The notes: a model not told the origin generated them from the letters alone. Shown: positions 1 through 9,271, counted from the first letter of the stretch. The stretch: DNA of 35,732 bases from Mycobacterium sp. UM_CSW (GCF_000455205.1 NZ_AUWQ01000016.1:1-35732), one strand, 5' to 3'. Translations and numbers: made by a program.

Positions 1-427
1 CCGGGGCCGCCGCCGGGCGCGAGCCGCCGCCCCCGCCGAAGCCGCCGCCCCCGCTGCCGCTGCGGCTGGCCTTGTTGACCTTTGCCGTGGCGTACCGCAA
101 CGAAGGTCCGATCTCGTCGACCTCGACCTCGACGACCGTGCGCTTTTCGCCCTCGCGGGTCTCGAACGAACGCTGCTTGAGCCGCCCGGTGACGATCACC
201 CTGGCACCGCGAGTGAGGCTTTCCGCGACGTTCTCGGCGGCCTCCCGCCAGATGTTGCACCGCAGGAACAGCGCCTCGCCGTCCTTCCATTCCCCGCTCT
301 GGCGGTCATAGATACGCGGCGTCGACGCCACGGTGAAGTTCGCCACGGCGGCACCCGAGGGAGTGAACCGCAGTTCGGGGTCGGCGGTCAGGTTGCCGAC
401 AACGGTGATTGTGGTGTCACCAGCCAC
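1..427 (-). CDS. ssb: Single-stranded DNA-binding protein (C-terminus cut off by window edge)
   Basis: Binds single-stranded DNA during replication, recombination and repair and works as a tetramer of OB folds. The reading frame begins at GTG (427-425) with [19 protein letters not shown], the usual start of mycobacterial SSB, and an AGGAGG ribosome site lies five bases upstream. About 142 residues are visible: the OB fold (about 1-115) with TVVGNLT, FTVAST and [10 protein letters not shown], then a Gly-rich linker (GGGGFGGGG type) that runs off the window. The acidic C-terminal tip that recruits partner proteins is therefore not seen. It lies 98 bases downstream of rpsF on the same strand, as in the conserved rpsF-ssb-rpsR-rplI operon. 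Identification is secure; only the end is missing. Confidence 0.96.
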   Translation of the reverse strand, partial: MAGDTTITVVGNLTADPELRFTPSGAAVANFTVASTPRIYDRQSGEWKDGEALFLRCNIWREAAENVAESLTRGARVIVTGRLKQRSFETREGEKRTVVEVEVDEIGPSLRYATAKVNKASRSGSGGGGFGGGGGSRPAAAP

Positions 428-525
428 AGGTTCCTCCTCGTTCCACCCTTTTCGTCGCCTTTGGACGGGGGATAGACATCAGTGTGTTCCCGCTGAGCGT
501 ACGCAGCTCCGACGACACTCGGCAG

Positions 526-816
526 TCAGTGCTTGTCGGTGCGCATCACCTTGGTGCGCAACACCGACTCGTTGAGGCTGAGCTGGCGGTCGAGCTCGGA
601 TACCGTCGCCGGCTCGGCCTTCAGGTCGACGACGACGTAGATGCCCTCGGCGTGCTTGGCGATCTCGTAGGCCAAGCGGCGCTTGCCCCAGATGTCGACC
701 TTGTCGACGGTCCCGCCATCCTTGCGGACGACGTTGAGGAACGTCTCCAAGGACGGGGCAACGGTGCGCTCGTCGAGCGTGGGGTCAAGAATGACCATGA
801 TTTCGTATGGACGCAT
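526..816 (-). CDS. rpsF: 30S ribosomal protein S6
   Basis: S6 binds the central domain of 16S rRNA together with S18. The 96-residue protein starts [12 protein letters not shown], the hallmark S6 N-terminus, and contains the [10 protein letters not shown] and GIYVVVDL segments of the ferredoxin-like fold. Length equals the usual actinobacterial S6. An in-frame ATG twelve codons upstream (852) exists, but the start at 816 has a strong GGAGGTGGTGAGG ribosome site and agrees with the family, so it is preferred. First gene of the rpsF-ssb operon; its leader holds a hairpin (849-865) that may be an autoregulatory site. Confidence 0.97.
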   Translation of the reverse strand: MRPYEIMVILDPTLDERTVAPSLETFLNVVRKDGGTVDKVDIWGKRRLAYEIAKHAEGIYVVVDLKAEPATVSELDRQLSLNESVLRTKVMRTDKH

Positions 817-848
817 GGAAACCTCACCACCTCCTCTGGTCTGTGCGG

Positions 849-865
849 CCACGGTCGTTCCGTGG
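849..865 (-). promoter_or_regulatory. Hairpin in the rpsF leader, possible S6:S18 autoregulatory element
   Basis: A perfect 6-bp stem (CCACGG / CCGTGG) with a 5-base loop lies 33 bases before the rpsF start, inside the probable 5' UTR. rpsF leaders in many bacteria carry a structured site bound by the S6:S18 pair for feedback. Whether this hairpin has the CCG bulge typical of that element cannot be decided by eye; the function is inference from position. Confidence 0.35.
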
Positions 866-896
866 CAGGAGGGTCGCCTGCGTCGGCAACCGCACC

Positions 897-925
897 AGGG
901 TACCGGACGGGGGGCCGGCCCGAAA
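897..925 (-). promoter_or_regulatory. Probable promoter of rpsF-ssb
   Basis: On the minus strand a TACCCT -10 box (902-897) is preceded at 17 bases by TTTCGG (925-920), a weak -35. Transcription would begin near 890, giving a leader of about 74 bases that includes the hairpin at 849-865. Assigned from motif and position only. Confidence 0.45.
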
Positions 926-943
926 AATCCGTCCAGCGGGTGC

Positions 944-1585
944 TTACTTCCGGCGTTGGGAGTACTCCTTCGCCCTGGCCCTCGTCGCGCCGTCGGCCTT
1001 GGCGAGCGAACCGGAGTCGAACGGCGGCTGCGGGTCGTATTCGATCAACAATTGGGAGGCTTGCGCGGCCTCTCGGTCGACAAGAAGCTCGACCAACCGT
1101 AGGGCCATGTCGATGCCGCTGGACACACCCGCGGCGGTGATGATTCGCTGCGACAGGTGCTCGACAACTCGTTCGGGCACGTAACGCGCGCCCAACTCGT
1201 TCAACAAATCCGCAGCACTGAAATGGGTCGTCGCGGTGAGCCCGTCGAGCAGGCCGGCGGCGGCCAGCAACAACGCCCCGGTGCACACCGAGGTGGTGAA
1301 CGTGGTGTTGGGGTGCACCGATCGAAGCCAGGCGCGAATCGCGTCGTCGTGGATCAGCTGGCGGGTTCCGATGCCGCCGGGCACGACCACCACGTCAGGG
1401 GCGGCCACTTCGTCGAAGGCCGCATCGCAGGCGACGCCGAGCATGCCGTTTTCGGTGCGGACCTCGCCGCGGCGGTGCCCGACGAACACGACCTCGATCG
1501 ATGGAATGCATTGCAGCACTTCGTACGGGCCCACGGCGTCCAAGGCGGTGAACCGCGGGAACAGCGGGATCGCGACGACGGTCAT
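944..1585 (-). CDS. DJ-1/PfpI (class I glutamine amidotransferase-like) family protein
   Basis: A 213-residue protein of the DJ-1/PfpI superfamily, closest in architecture to isonitrile hydratase-like and AraC-partner members. It shows the N-terminal strand [12 protein letters not shown], the VVVVPGG turn and the nucleophile elbow [11 protein letters not shown] with Cys101 as the candidate catalytic residue, followed by [10 protein letters not shown] and a C-terminal [10 protein letters not shown] helix. The start at 1585 (ATG) is chosen because the upstream extension to 1624 is repeat sequence without family similarity; a GGAGAG ribosome site lies nine bases upstream, inside that repeat. It sits between rpsF and the glycosyltransferase gene on the same strand, the position of Rv0052 in M. 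tuberculosis. Substrate unknown: hydratase, glyoxalase or regulator-like roles are all possible in this family. Confidence 0.85.
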   Translation of the reverse strand: MTVVAIPLFPRFTALDAVGPYEVLQCIPSIEVVFVGHRRGEVRTENGMLGVACDAAFDEVAAPDVVVVPGGIGTRQLIHDDAIRAWLRSVHPNTTFTTSVCTGALLLAAAGLLDGLTATTHFSAADLLNELGARYVPERVVEHLSQRIITAAGVSSGIDMALRLVELLVDREAAQASQLLIEYDPQPPFDSGSLAKADGATRARAKEYSQRRK

Positions 1586-1590
1586 GGCGC

Positions 1591-1622
1591 CACTCTCCCC
1601 CGCAAGCGGGAGGTGCCCCCAC
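1591..1622. repeat. Short intergenic element with palindrome CCCGCAAGCGGG
   Basis: The gap before the DJ-1-like gene holds a 5-bp stem palindrome (CCCGC-AA-GCGGG, 1599-1610) inside CTCCCCCGCAAGCGGGAGG and a GGTGCCCCCAC tail. From memory, near-identical strings recur between genes in M. avium-complex genomes; only one copy is visible here, so dispersed status is inference. It supplies the ribosome site of the DJ-1-like gene. Confidence 0.45.
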
Positions 1623-1661
1623 ACATCCCGGCTACGCCGGCATCATCGTCGTCGGCGCGGG

Positions 1662-3308
1662 TCATGGCGACGCGGCCACCGCTTCCTTGTCCGGTTCGGC
1701 TGCCGGTGCCGTCGGGCGGCGCACGCCCGGCGGGCGCAGCCAGTCGGGCAACCAGCGGGGCGGTGCGTCGGAGGCGCGATCGAACGGGCCGCCCGCCGGA
1801 TCGTCGACGCGCCCGCCCCAGCGCACCAGGTCTTCCTCGGGCCGGTAGATCTGCCGGAGAACAAGCACGCACAGCGCAACAACCGCGATGTCGCGCAGTA
1901 ACACCGTCGTGGTGAAGAACTGCTCCGGCAGCCCGCGGTTCGGGTTGCCGTACAGGAAGTACATCCGCGGCACCCAGACCAGTGCGTCAATCGTCATCCA
2001 CGCCAACAGGATTCGGCGATGCGGCAGCGCCAGCACCGCCAACGGCACCAACCACAACGAGAACTGGGGACTCCACACCTTGTTGGTCAACAGGAAAGCC
2101 GCCACCACCAAGAACACCAGCTGCGCCAGCCTCGGGCGTCGCGGGGCGGTGAGCGCGACATACGCGATCGCGGCACAACACAGCGCGAACGACACCGCAA
2201 CGACCGCGTTCAATACGGTCGGCGGCTGCCAGAAGCCGAGCCCGGGATCGAACCCGCGCCAGCCGGTGAACGACTTCACCACGTTGTACAACGAATCCAT
2301 GTCGTCGCCGCGCCGCGTGTTGAGGCGGAAGAACTCGGACCAACCGCGCGGAAAGAGCACCAGCACAGGCAGATTCACCAACAACCACGTCGCCGCGGCC
2401 GTCGCCGCCGTGCGCGCCAGGGCGCCGAGGCGGCCGGTCCGGACACCCAGCACCAGCATCGGGCCCAGGAACAGCAGCGGGTAGAGCTTGGCCGCGGCAC
2501 CCAATCCGATCAGCACACCGGCCAACACCGGTCTGCGCCGCGCCCAGGCCAACAGCCCGCCCATCGCGAAAGCCGTTGCCAAAGCATCGAAGTTGGTGAA
2601 TATCTGAAAGATCACCAACGGCGAGGCGGCCACCAGGGCGGCGTCCCAGATGCGCCGGCCCGACAGGCCCGCGGTCGCCCAGACGGTCGCCAGCCAGGCC
2701 AACGCCAGCCCGAACGCCGCGATGTCGAAGAACATCACCACCTCGGCCACCACCGGCAGTGGGGCGACCTTGCTCAGCGCGGTGTAGGTCTTGGCCACCG
2801 CCATCGACACGTACTGGTAGACCCCGGTCAGCACCGGATACTCCATGTAGCGCACGGCCGGCCGGCCGTCGTAGCGCGTCTGCGGCGCGCCGCTGCCGTC
2901 GGTCTCGATCCAACTCGACTTGTACGGGAACTTGCCCTGGCTCAACAACTCCGCGCCGTAGAGGGGCACCGTGTCGGAATAGCACAACTCGTAGTAGGCC
3001 CGTTGGTTCTCCCAATTGGCGACCCGCTGGTCGCCGCTCCCCGAGCCGGTGCTTTGCAGGCACGCCGCCTTGGTCGACCAGCCGAGCGCCAGGAACACCA
3101 GCGCGATCAGGAACATGACCCGCACCGGCGTCATCACCCTCGTGCGACCGATGAGCGCGTGGCGGCCCACCGGTCCGCCGACGACGTCGGCCAGCGCCGC
3201 GCCCAAAACGTCGGTGCGGCTGGGGCAATCGCGATTGTCGGCGCTGCGCAGATCGGCGGCCAGGGGCCGCGGTGAGATGGTGCTGTCCTGCTGCCGCGCG
3301 CCGGTCAC
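1662..3308 (-). CDS. Polytopic membrane glycosyltransferase, GT87/DUF2029 type
   Basis: A 548-residue integral membrane protein equivalent to Rv0051. After a cytoplasmic N-terminus of about 55 residues, the first membrane helix (VRVMFLIALVFLALGW) is followed by a large extracytoplasmic loop with paired cysteines and aromatic residues, then about nine further hydrophobic segments (such as LAWLATVWATAGL, LAGVLIGLGAAAKLYPLLF, LVFLVVAAFLL). The AAKLYPLL segment and the membrane-loop arrangement are typical of polyprenyl-phosphate-dependent GT-C mannosyl/arabinosyl transferases (GT87, DUF2029), which build envelope glycans from lipid-linked sugar donors. The hydrophilic tail is Pro/Arg-rich. Its ATG overlaps the ponA1 stop by four bases (ATGA), implying translational coupling with the peptidoglycan synthase. 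Donor and acceptor are unknown. Confidence 0.82.
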   Translation of the reverse strand: MTGARQQDSTISPRPLAADLRSADNRDCPSRTDVLGAALADVVGGPVGRHALIGRTRVMTPVRVMFLIALVFLALGWSTKAACLQSTGSGSGDQRVANWENQRAYYELCYSDTVPLYGAELLSQGKFPYKSSWIETDGSGAPQTRYDGRPAVRYMEYPVLTGVYQYVSMAVAKTYTALSKVAPLPVVAEVVMFFDIAAFGLALAWLATVWATAGLSGRRIWDAALVAASPLVIFQIFTNFDALATAFAMGGLLAWARRRPVLAGVLIGLGAAAKLYPLLFLGPMLVLGVRTGRLGALARTAATAAATWLLVNLPVLVLFPRGWSEFFRLNTRRGDDMDSLYNVVKSFTGWRGFDPGLGFWQPPTVLNAVVAVSFALCCAAIAYVALTAPRRPRLAQLVFLVVAAFLLTNKVWSPQFSLWLVPLAVLALPHRRILLAWMTIDALVWVPRMYFLYGNPNRGLPEQFFTTTVLLRDIAVVALCVLVLRQIYRPEEDLVRWGGRVDDPAGGPFDRASDAPPRWLPDWLRPPGVRRPTAPAAEPDKEAVAASP

Positions 3309-5860
3309 GGCGGCGGCGGAGGCGCTTGCGGGCCGCCCGGCGGGACGCCGGGTGGTTGCGGGCCACCCGGCTGGGTGCCTCCGGGCGACGGGGGCGCGTT
3401 GGTGATCGTCGTTGGCGGGCCGACCGGAATCGTGATGCCGGGCGCCACCTCGATGGTGGGCTGGATGACGCTCACCGCGGGCGGTGCCGGCGGGGGCGGG
3501 GCGGCGGGAACGCCGGCATAGCCACCGATCTCGCTCGGCTTGGGGAAGGTCTCGTTGGGGGTGCCCTTAAGGGCGCCGTCCATGGTCGCCTTCCAAATGT
3601 CCGACGGCAGGCCGGAACCGTAGACCTCCGCGCCCGAGGCCGTCACCAGCGGCACATTGTCCTGCACGGTGCCCACCCAGACCGCCGTCGACAGCGACGG
3701 CGTGTATCCGACCATCCAGGCGTCCTTGTTCGCCTGGGTGTCGCCCAGCTGCACCGTCCCGGTCTTGGCGGCCGAGGGCCGCCCGCCGGCCAAATTGTGC
3801 CCGCGCGAATAGCCGGCAATCGGCGCCATCGCGGCGGTGACGTTGTCGGCGACGCCCTTGTCGATGCGGTTCTCGCCGTTGTTGTCGGAGTTGCCGGCAT
3901 CGAACAGCACCTGGCCTTCGGCATTGACGACCTTTTGCACCAGATGGGGCCGGTGGTAGACACCTGACGCGGCCAGTGTGGCGTACGCCGATGCCATGTC
4001 GATGGGCCGGGTTTGATACTGGCCCAACACAATTCCGTTGTTGGGCGGTCCGCCCTTGCCGTCCTCGGACAGCGTGTGCGCGACACCGGGGAAGCTGGTC
4101 GCGACGCCCGCCTGATGTGCGGCGTCGGCGACGGCCTGCGGTCCCCCCTTAAGCTTGAGCATCAGCCGGTAGTAGGCGGTGTTGAGCGAAAGCTTCAGCG
4201 CCTCGGCGATATTGCAGGTCCCGCAGCTCTCCCCGTCGACATTGGTGATCTTGATCCCGTCGACGGTGAGCGGTGAACTGTCTACCTGGTAGCCCAGCCC
4301 GATACCTTGTTGCAGCGCGGCAACCAGAGCGAACACCTTGAACGACGATCCGGTCTGCAGCCCGGCCTGAGCAAAGTCGAAACCGTTGGCGTCCGAACCG
4401 CCGTAGTAGGCGCGTATCGCGCCGGTGTGCGGATCGACCGACACCGCAGCGGACCGCATGTCGGGGTCCTGCCCGTCAAGGTATTTCGACACCGCCTTCT
4501 CTGCGGCCTGCTGAGCCTTCGGGTCGATCGTCGTGGTGATCTGCAGCCCCTGGGTATTCAGGGTTTGCTCGTCGATGTTGAACAGCTCCATCAGCTCTTT
4601 GGTCACCTGGCGCTCGATCAGCCCGTTGGGCCCGGTGGTCTGGTTCTGCGCGCGGGCCTGATCGGGCGGCAACGTCGCCGGAAACACCTGTGCCGCGCGG
4701 TCGCTCGGCGACAGCGCCTTGGTTTCCACCATGCCGTCCAAAACCCAGTTCCACCGCTCCGCAGCGCCCTTGGGATCGACGGCGGGATCCAGCGAGGAGG
4801 GCCGCCGGATCAGCGCCGCCAACAGCGCTCCCTCGGAGACGGTGAGCTGCTCGACCGGCTTGTCGAAATAGGCCTTCGCGGCGGCCGAAATGCCGTAGGC
4901 CCCGCGGCCGAAGTAGATGATGTTCAGATAGGCCTGCAAGACATCGTCTTTGGACCACTCCCCCGACATCTTGGTCGCGATGACCAATTCCTTGGCCTTG
5001 CGCATCAGCCCGCTGAACCCATGCTGCGCCGAACCGACGAGCGCGTTCTTCACGTACTGCTGGGTGATCGTCGAGCCGCCCTGCAGGTCGCCGCCGAACA
5101 GGTCGTTGTTGACCGCCCGCGCGAACCCGGTGAACGAAATACCCGGGTTGGAATAGAAGTTGCGGTCTTCCGCGGCGATCACCGCCTGACGCACATGCAC
5201 CGGCACCTGGCTGATGTTGACGTCGACCCGATTCCCCTCGGGCGGAACGATTTTGGCGAGTTGCGAGCCGTCGCTCGCCAGGATCGTCGAGACCTGGTTG
5301 GTGCGGATATTGCCGGGTTTGGGCACGTCGACGATGAAGTACGCCATGGTGAAGGTGACGATCGGCAGCAGCACCAGCGCCGCCGCCGTGATGTAGGCGG
5401 CGCGTCGCACCCACAACCAGTTGATCTGCTGGGTCCAGCTCCAGTCCACCCCGGGTCGTGGGGCTCTGCCACCAGGTCCACCGGGTCCGCCGGGTCCGCC
5501 CGGCCCACCGGGCCCAACGGGCCCTCGGGGCGGGGGTGGGGGCCCTTCGGGCGGGCGGCGCCCGGACATCGGCTCGCCGCGGCGCGGGGCGGTCGCCCGT
5601 CCGTCCAGCGCGGCCTTGACCTCTTCGATCGGGTCGCTTTGCAGGGGCACGGACGCGGGGCGGTCGAGTGCGGCCTTCACCTCTTGGACCGGGTCGGGCC
5701 GGCGGGGGGCGCGGTCATCGACGACGGGCGGCAGGATCGTGGTCAACCGGTCGTCGGGTGGAACCGGGCGGCGGCGGCCGGGCGCTTGGGGCGCCTCGCG
5801 CCGCTGCGGATCCGGACGGTCAGGGGTGCCGGGCCGGTCGGTGCTCGCGTGCTTGCCCAC
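3305..5860 (-). CDS. ponA1: Bifunctional class A penicillin-binding protein PonA1
   Basis: Polymerises and cross-links peptidoglycan at the growing poles. With a GTG start at 5860 it has 851 residues. A long Pro/Arg-rich cytoplasmic tail (1-150) is followed by one membrane helix (about 153-175, ITAAALVLLPIVTFTMAYF), the GT51 transglycosylase domain (AEDRNFYSNPG, GGSTITQQYVKNAL, IYFGRGAYGI), and the transpeptidase domain with catalytic Ser505 (TGSSFKVF), an SLN motif and KTG at 699-701. The tail ends in a Pro-rich stretch. The cytoplasmic part contains DRLTTILPPV, the likely counterpart of the PknB phosphosite region known in M. tuberculosis PonA1, a duplicated EVKAALD peptide, and a GPGGPGGPGG run next to the membrane. 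TTG at 5923 is an alternative start; the ATG at 5989 would overlap the upstream gene by 74 bases and is unlikely. Confidence 0.93.
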   Translation of the reverse strand: MGKHASTDRPGTPDRPDPQRREAPQAPGRRRPVPPDDRLTTILPPVVDDRAPRRPDPVQEVKAALDRPASVPLQSDPIEEVKAALDGRATAPRRGEPMSGRRPPEGPPPPPRGPVGPGGPGGPGGPGGPGGRAPRPGVDWSWTQQINWLWVRRAAYITAAALVLLPIVTFTMAYFIVDVPKPGNIRTNQVSTILASDGSQLAKIVPPEGNRVDVNISQVPVHVRQAVIAAEDRNFYSNPGISFTGFARAVNNDLFGGDLQGGSTITQQYVKNALVGSAQHGFSGLMRKAKELVIATKMSGEWSKDDVLQAYLNIIYFGRGAYGISAAAKAYFDKPVEQLTVSEGALLAALIRRPSSLDPAVDPKGAAERWNWVLDGMVETKALSPSDRAAQVFPATLPPDQARAQNQTTGPNGLIERQVTKELMELFNIDEQTLNTQGLQITTTIDPKAQQAAEKAVSKYLDGQDPDMRSAAVSVDPHTGAIRAYYGGSDANGFDFAQAGLQTGSSFKVFALVAALQQGIGLGYQVDSSPLTVDGIKITNVDGESCGTCNIAEALKLSLNTAYYRLMLKLKGGPQAVADAAHQAGVATSFPGVAHTLSEDGKGGPPNNGIVLGQYQTRPIDMASAYATLAASGVYHRPHLVQKVVNAEGQVLFDAGNSDNNGENRIDKGVADNVTAAMAPIAGYSRGHNLAGGRPSAAKTGTVQLGDTQANKDAWMVGYTPSLSTAVWVGTVQDNVPLVTASGAEVYGSGLPSDIWKATMDGALKGTPNETFPKPSEIGGYAGVPAAPPPPAPPAVSVIQPTIEVAPGITIPVGPPTTITNAPPSPGGTQPGGPQPPGVPPGGPQAPPPPP

Positions 5861-5915
5861 GCGCTCAGTCGCCGATCCGTTGAGGTCACTGGGCGACTGG
5901 TCGTGGGGCCCTTCG

Positions 5916-6341
5916 TTACTCAATGGCCGTGCGGGCGCCGTTGCGCGCCGTCCGGGTGCCGCCGGTGCCTTTCGGGGGGCGCGCCGCACCCATCACGTAC
6001 GACTTCACGAGGTGGTTCCAGCTGCACGTTCGGCACACCTCCACCACGTGGACGGAAAACTCCGGGAAGCGGGTCGCCAGCAGCACCAGCTCCTCGGCGG
6101 TGCGCGCCGATCCCGAGACCGCGCCCAGGTGGTCGCCGAACACCCACGACACCAGGGTCAGCTGCTCCTTGCGGCAGATCGGGCACATCACCTGGCTCTG
6201 TTTCCCGTGAAATTTCGCGGCGCGCAGCAAATACGGATTGGCGTCACACACCTCGGATACACCGGTGCGGCCCGAATAAACCTCGGCGAGCAGGGAGCGC
6301 CGCCGAAGCGCGTAGTCCACCACTTGTCGCTGCAGTCGCAC
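5916..6341 (-). CDS. Small zinc-ribbon protein, DUF5318 type (Rv0049-like)
   Basis: A 141-residue protein beginning MRLQRQVVDYALRRR. Two cysteine pairs, CPIC (around residue 53) and CRTC (around residue 104), could bind one zinc ion; between them lies SWVFGDHLGAVSGSART. No catalytic signature is visible. GTG (6341) is chosen because a TACTCT -10 box ends seven bases before it, so the mRNA would begin at the start codon (leaderless). It heads the operon with ponA1 and the glycosyltransferase, 55 bases before the ponA1 start, as in other mycobacteria. Function unknown; the constant linkage suggests a part in cell-wall assembly or its control. Confidence 0.85.
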   Translation of the reverse strand: MRLQRQVVDYALRRRSLLAEVYSGRTGVSEVCDANPYLLRAAKFHGKQSQVMCPICRKEQLTLVSWVFGDHLGAVSGSARTAEELVLLATRFPEFSVHVVEVCRTCSWNHLVKSYVMGAARPPKGTGGTRTARNGARTAIE

Positions 6342-6348
6342 GCTGACC

Positions 6349-6354
6349 AGAGTA
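6349..6354 (-). promoter_or_regulatory. -10 box for leaderless DUF5318-ponA1-glycosyltransferase mRNA
   Basis: TACTCT on the minus strand ends seven bases before the GTG at 6341. In mycobacteria transcription starts about 6-9 bases after TANNNT, so the first transcribed base would be at or next to the start codon. Confidence 0.6.
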
Positions 6355-6453
6355 CGTGGCCGCCCGCACCGCCGATACGCAACCGACGCCGTCGCCGGAC
6401 CGCGCCGCGACGATCGACCGTCGGCGTCCTGTGCCGGATCGGGACGGGACTTC

Positions 6454-6459
6454 TACGAT
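6454..6459 (+). promoter_or_regulatory. -10 box for leaderless DUF1707 membrane protein mRNA
   Basis: TACGAT followed by seven bases and GTG (6467). No purine-rich ribosome site stands at the right distance, so a leaderless start is the simplest reading and decides between GTG 6467 and the upstream in-frame ATG at 6356. Confidence 0.6.
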
Positions 6460-6466
6460 CATCGGC

Positions 6467-7369
6467 GTGGCGAAATTGCTCGGGACGACGGCGCGCGGCG
6501 GCGCGGTTGCCGGCGCCACGTCGACGACCCGCGCCAAGGACCGCGACCGGCAGGACGCCTGCCAGATCCTCGACACTGCCCTGAACGACGGCGAGATATC
6601 CGATCAAGAGCACCGGGAACGCGTCAGCGCGGCCACCAACGCGGTCACGCTGGGCGAACTGCGGGCCTTGGTGGACGACCTGCAGGGCGACACCGCCGGG
6701 CTGCAGTCGACGGCCCACCCGTGGGCGTCAACCTCATCGATGCTGCCGAAGTTCGGTGGGTGGCGCGGCGTGGCCGCCGCCTTGCTCGTGGCGGTCCTGC
6801 TGGGCGTCGGCATCGGTTGGGCCGTCTACGGCAACACCCGCTCGCCGCTGGATTTCACGACGGACCCCGGAGCCAAGCCCGACGGCGTCGCCCCGGTGGT
6901 GCTGACGCCGCCCACACAGCTGCTGTCGGTCGGCGGCCTCACGGGTCTGATGGAGCAAACGCGTAAAAGGTTCGGCGACACCATGGGGTTCCGGCTGGTG
7001 ATTTACCCGACCTACGCGGTGCTCGACCGCCCCGACCCCTCCGACGACCGGCGCATGCTGGCCTACGACTACCGCGGCGGATGGGGAGACCCCACCAGCT
7101 CGGCCAAGAGCGGCACCGACGGTCCCGTCCCGGTCGACCTCTCCAAATTCGACATCGCCGCCGCCGTGGGCCTGGTGCGCGGCGCCCCGGAGAGCCTCCG
7201 GATGAAGCAGTCCGACGTCAAGACCACCTATCTGGTGATCGATCCCTCGACCGACCCCACCACCCCGGGCGCGCTCTCGCTATCGGTGTACGTGTCGGGC
7301 GACTACGGCGGTGGATACATCGTTTTCGCAGGTGACGGCACCATCAAACGCATCAATCTGCCGTCCTAG
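6467..7369 (+). CDS. DUF1707-type single-pass membrane protein (Rv0048c-like)
   Basis: About 300 residues from GTG 6467, similar to the 289 residues of Rv0048c. The N-terminal cytoplasmic part (RDRQDACQILDTALNDGEIS ... LGELRALVDDLQ, about 22-70) follows the DUF1707/SHOCT-like pattern of a helix, an EF-like turn and a RGEL-type helix. One membrane segment (VAAALLVAVLLGVGIGWAVYG, about 102-122) leads to an extracytoplasmic domain of roughly 175 residues ending VFAGDGTIKRINLPS; this folds as a beta-rich unit of no family I can name. It is divergent from the ponA1 operon with only 125 bases between the two start codons, which suggests a linked envelope role. Confidence 0.8.
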   Translation: MAKLLGTTARGGAVAGATSTTRAKDRDRQDACQILDTALNDGEISDQEHRERVSAATNAVTLGELRALVDDLQGDTAGLQSTAHPWASTSSMLPKFGGWRGVAAALLVAVLLGVGIGWAVYGNTRSPLDFTTDPGAKPDGVAPVVLTPPTQLLSVGGLTGLMEQTRKRFGDTMGFRLVIYPTYAVLDRPDPSDDRRMLAYDYRGGWGDPTSSAKSGTDGPVPVDLSKFDIAAAVGLVRGAPESLRMKQSDVKTTYLVIDPSTDPTTPGALSLSVYVSGDYGGGYIVFAGDGTIKRINLPS

Positions 7370-7416
7370 CGATCCCCGCGGCGGTGTGACGAATAGCGCA
7401 CCAACGGCAGGTAGTG

Positions 7417-7445
7417 TTGTGGCGAATATATCGAAACGATACGAT
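7417..7445 (+). promoter_or_regulatory. Promoter with embedded inverted repeat upstream of the PadR gene
   Basis: TTGTGG (7417-7422), a 17-base spacer and TACGAT (7440-7445) make a good sigma-A-type promoter. A perfect inverted repeat TATCG-AAA-CGATA (7429-7441) covers the spacer and the first bases of the -10 box, an ideal site for repression, probably by the PadR protein itself. The leader would be about 90 bases. Confidence 0.6.
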
Positions 7446-7541
7446 GACGCGAGGCGTCGGACCGTTAAGTCGGTCAAAGCAATCAGCCAGCCATACGAGC
7501 CGTACTTAGTCGTTCCTAGCCATTTCGAGGGGGTGTATTCG

Positions 7542-8084
7542 ATGCTTGAGCTCGCCATCCTGGGACTCCTGATCGAGTCGCCCATGCATGGGTATGAACT
7601 ACGTAAACGGTTGACGGGCCTGCTCGGCGCATTCCGGGCCTTCTCGTACGGATCGCTGTACCCAGCCCTGCGGCGCATGCAGGCCGAAGGGCTGATTGCC
7701 GAGGACGCCGCGCCTGCCGGCACCCCGGTCCGGCGGGCTCGTCGGGTCTACCAACTGACCGACGCGGGCCGGCAGCGCTTCGGCGAGCTGGTGGCCGACA
7801 CCGGTCCGCACAACTACACCGACGACGGCTTCGGCGTGCACCTGGCCTTTTTCAACCGCACGCCGGCGGAGGCGCGGATGCGCATCCTGGAGGGCCGTCG
7901 CCGCCAGGTCGAGGAGCGCCGTGAAGGGCTCCGCGAAGCGGTGGCGCGGGCGAGCAGCTCGTTCGACCGCTACACCCGCCAGCTGCACCAGCTCGGGCTC
8001 GAGTCCAGCGAGCGCGAGGTCAAGTGGCTCAACGAGCTGATCGCGGCGGAGCGGGCGATGCCAGGCCTATCCGAACAGACGTGA
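7542..8084 (+). CDS. PadR-family transcriptional regulator (Rv0047c-like)
   Basis: A 180-residue PadR/Vir family repressor, the same length as Rv0047c. The N-terminal winged helix-turn-helix is clear: MLELAILGLLIESPMHGYEL, SYGSLYPALRRMQAEGLI and RRVYQLTDAGRQRF (about 1-85). The C-terminal part is a long helical region (RRRQVEERREGLREAVARA, WLNELIAAERAM) typical of Vir-type dimerisation. The ATG at 7542 has a GAGGGGG ribosome site and gives the canonical N-terminus; upstream in-frame extension is not supported. It is 66 bases upstream of ino1 on the same strand, and an inverted repeat in its promoter suggests autorepression, with ino1 as a plausible target. The effector ligand is unknown. Confidence 0.92.
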   Translation: MLELAILGLLIESPMHGYELRKRLTGLLGAFRAFSYGSLYPALRRMQAEGLIAEDAAPAGTPVRRARRVYQLTDAGRQRFGELVADTGPHNYTDDGFGVHLAFFNRTPAEARMRILEGRRRQVEERREGLREAVARASSSFDRYTRQLHQLGLESSEREVKWLNELIAAERAMPGLSEQT

Positions 8085-8150
8085 AACCCCTGCACGAACC
8101 CGCTACCAGAACACCCAAGACAGAAGTAACAGAAGTTAGGAGAACGCCCT

Positions 8151-9257
<1,107 letters not shown>

Positions 9258-9271
9258 CTCTCCGTACCGGT

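Noticed and set aside
2019-3275. Plus-strand frame of 418 codons opposite the glycosyltransferase gene
   Set aside because: His/Gln/Arg-rich low-complexity translation antisense to a real gene; no start signals.
5470-5520. CCGGGTCC/GGACCC repeats within ponA1 as a separate repeat element
   Set aside because: They encode the in-frame Gly-Pro run of the PonA1 tail and do not extend beyond the gene.
4307-6346. Long plus-strand open frame of 679 codons opposite ponA1
   Set aside because: It is antisense to a well-conserved gene, Arg/Gly/Leu-rich without any domain, and arises from the high GC third-position pattern of ponA1.
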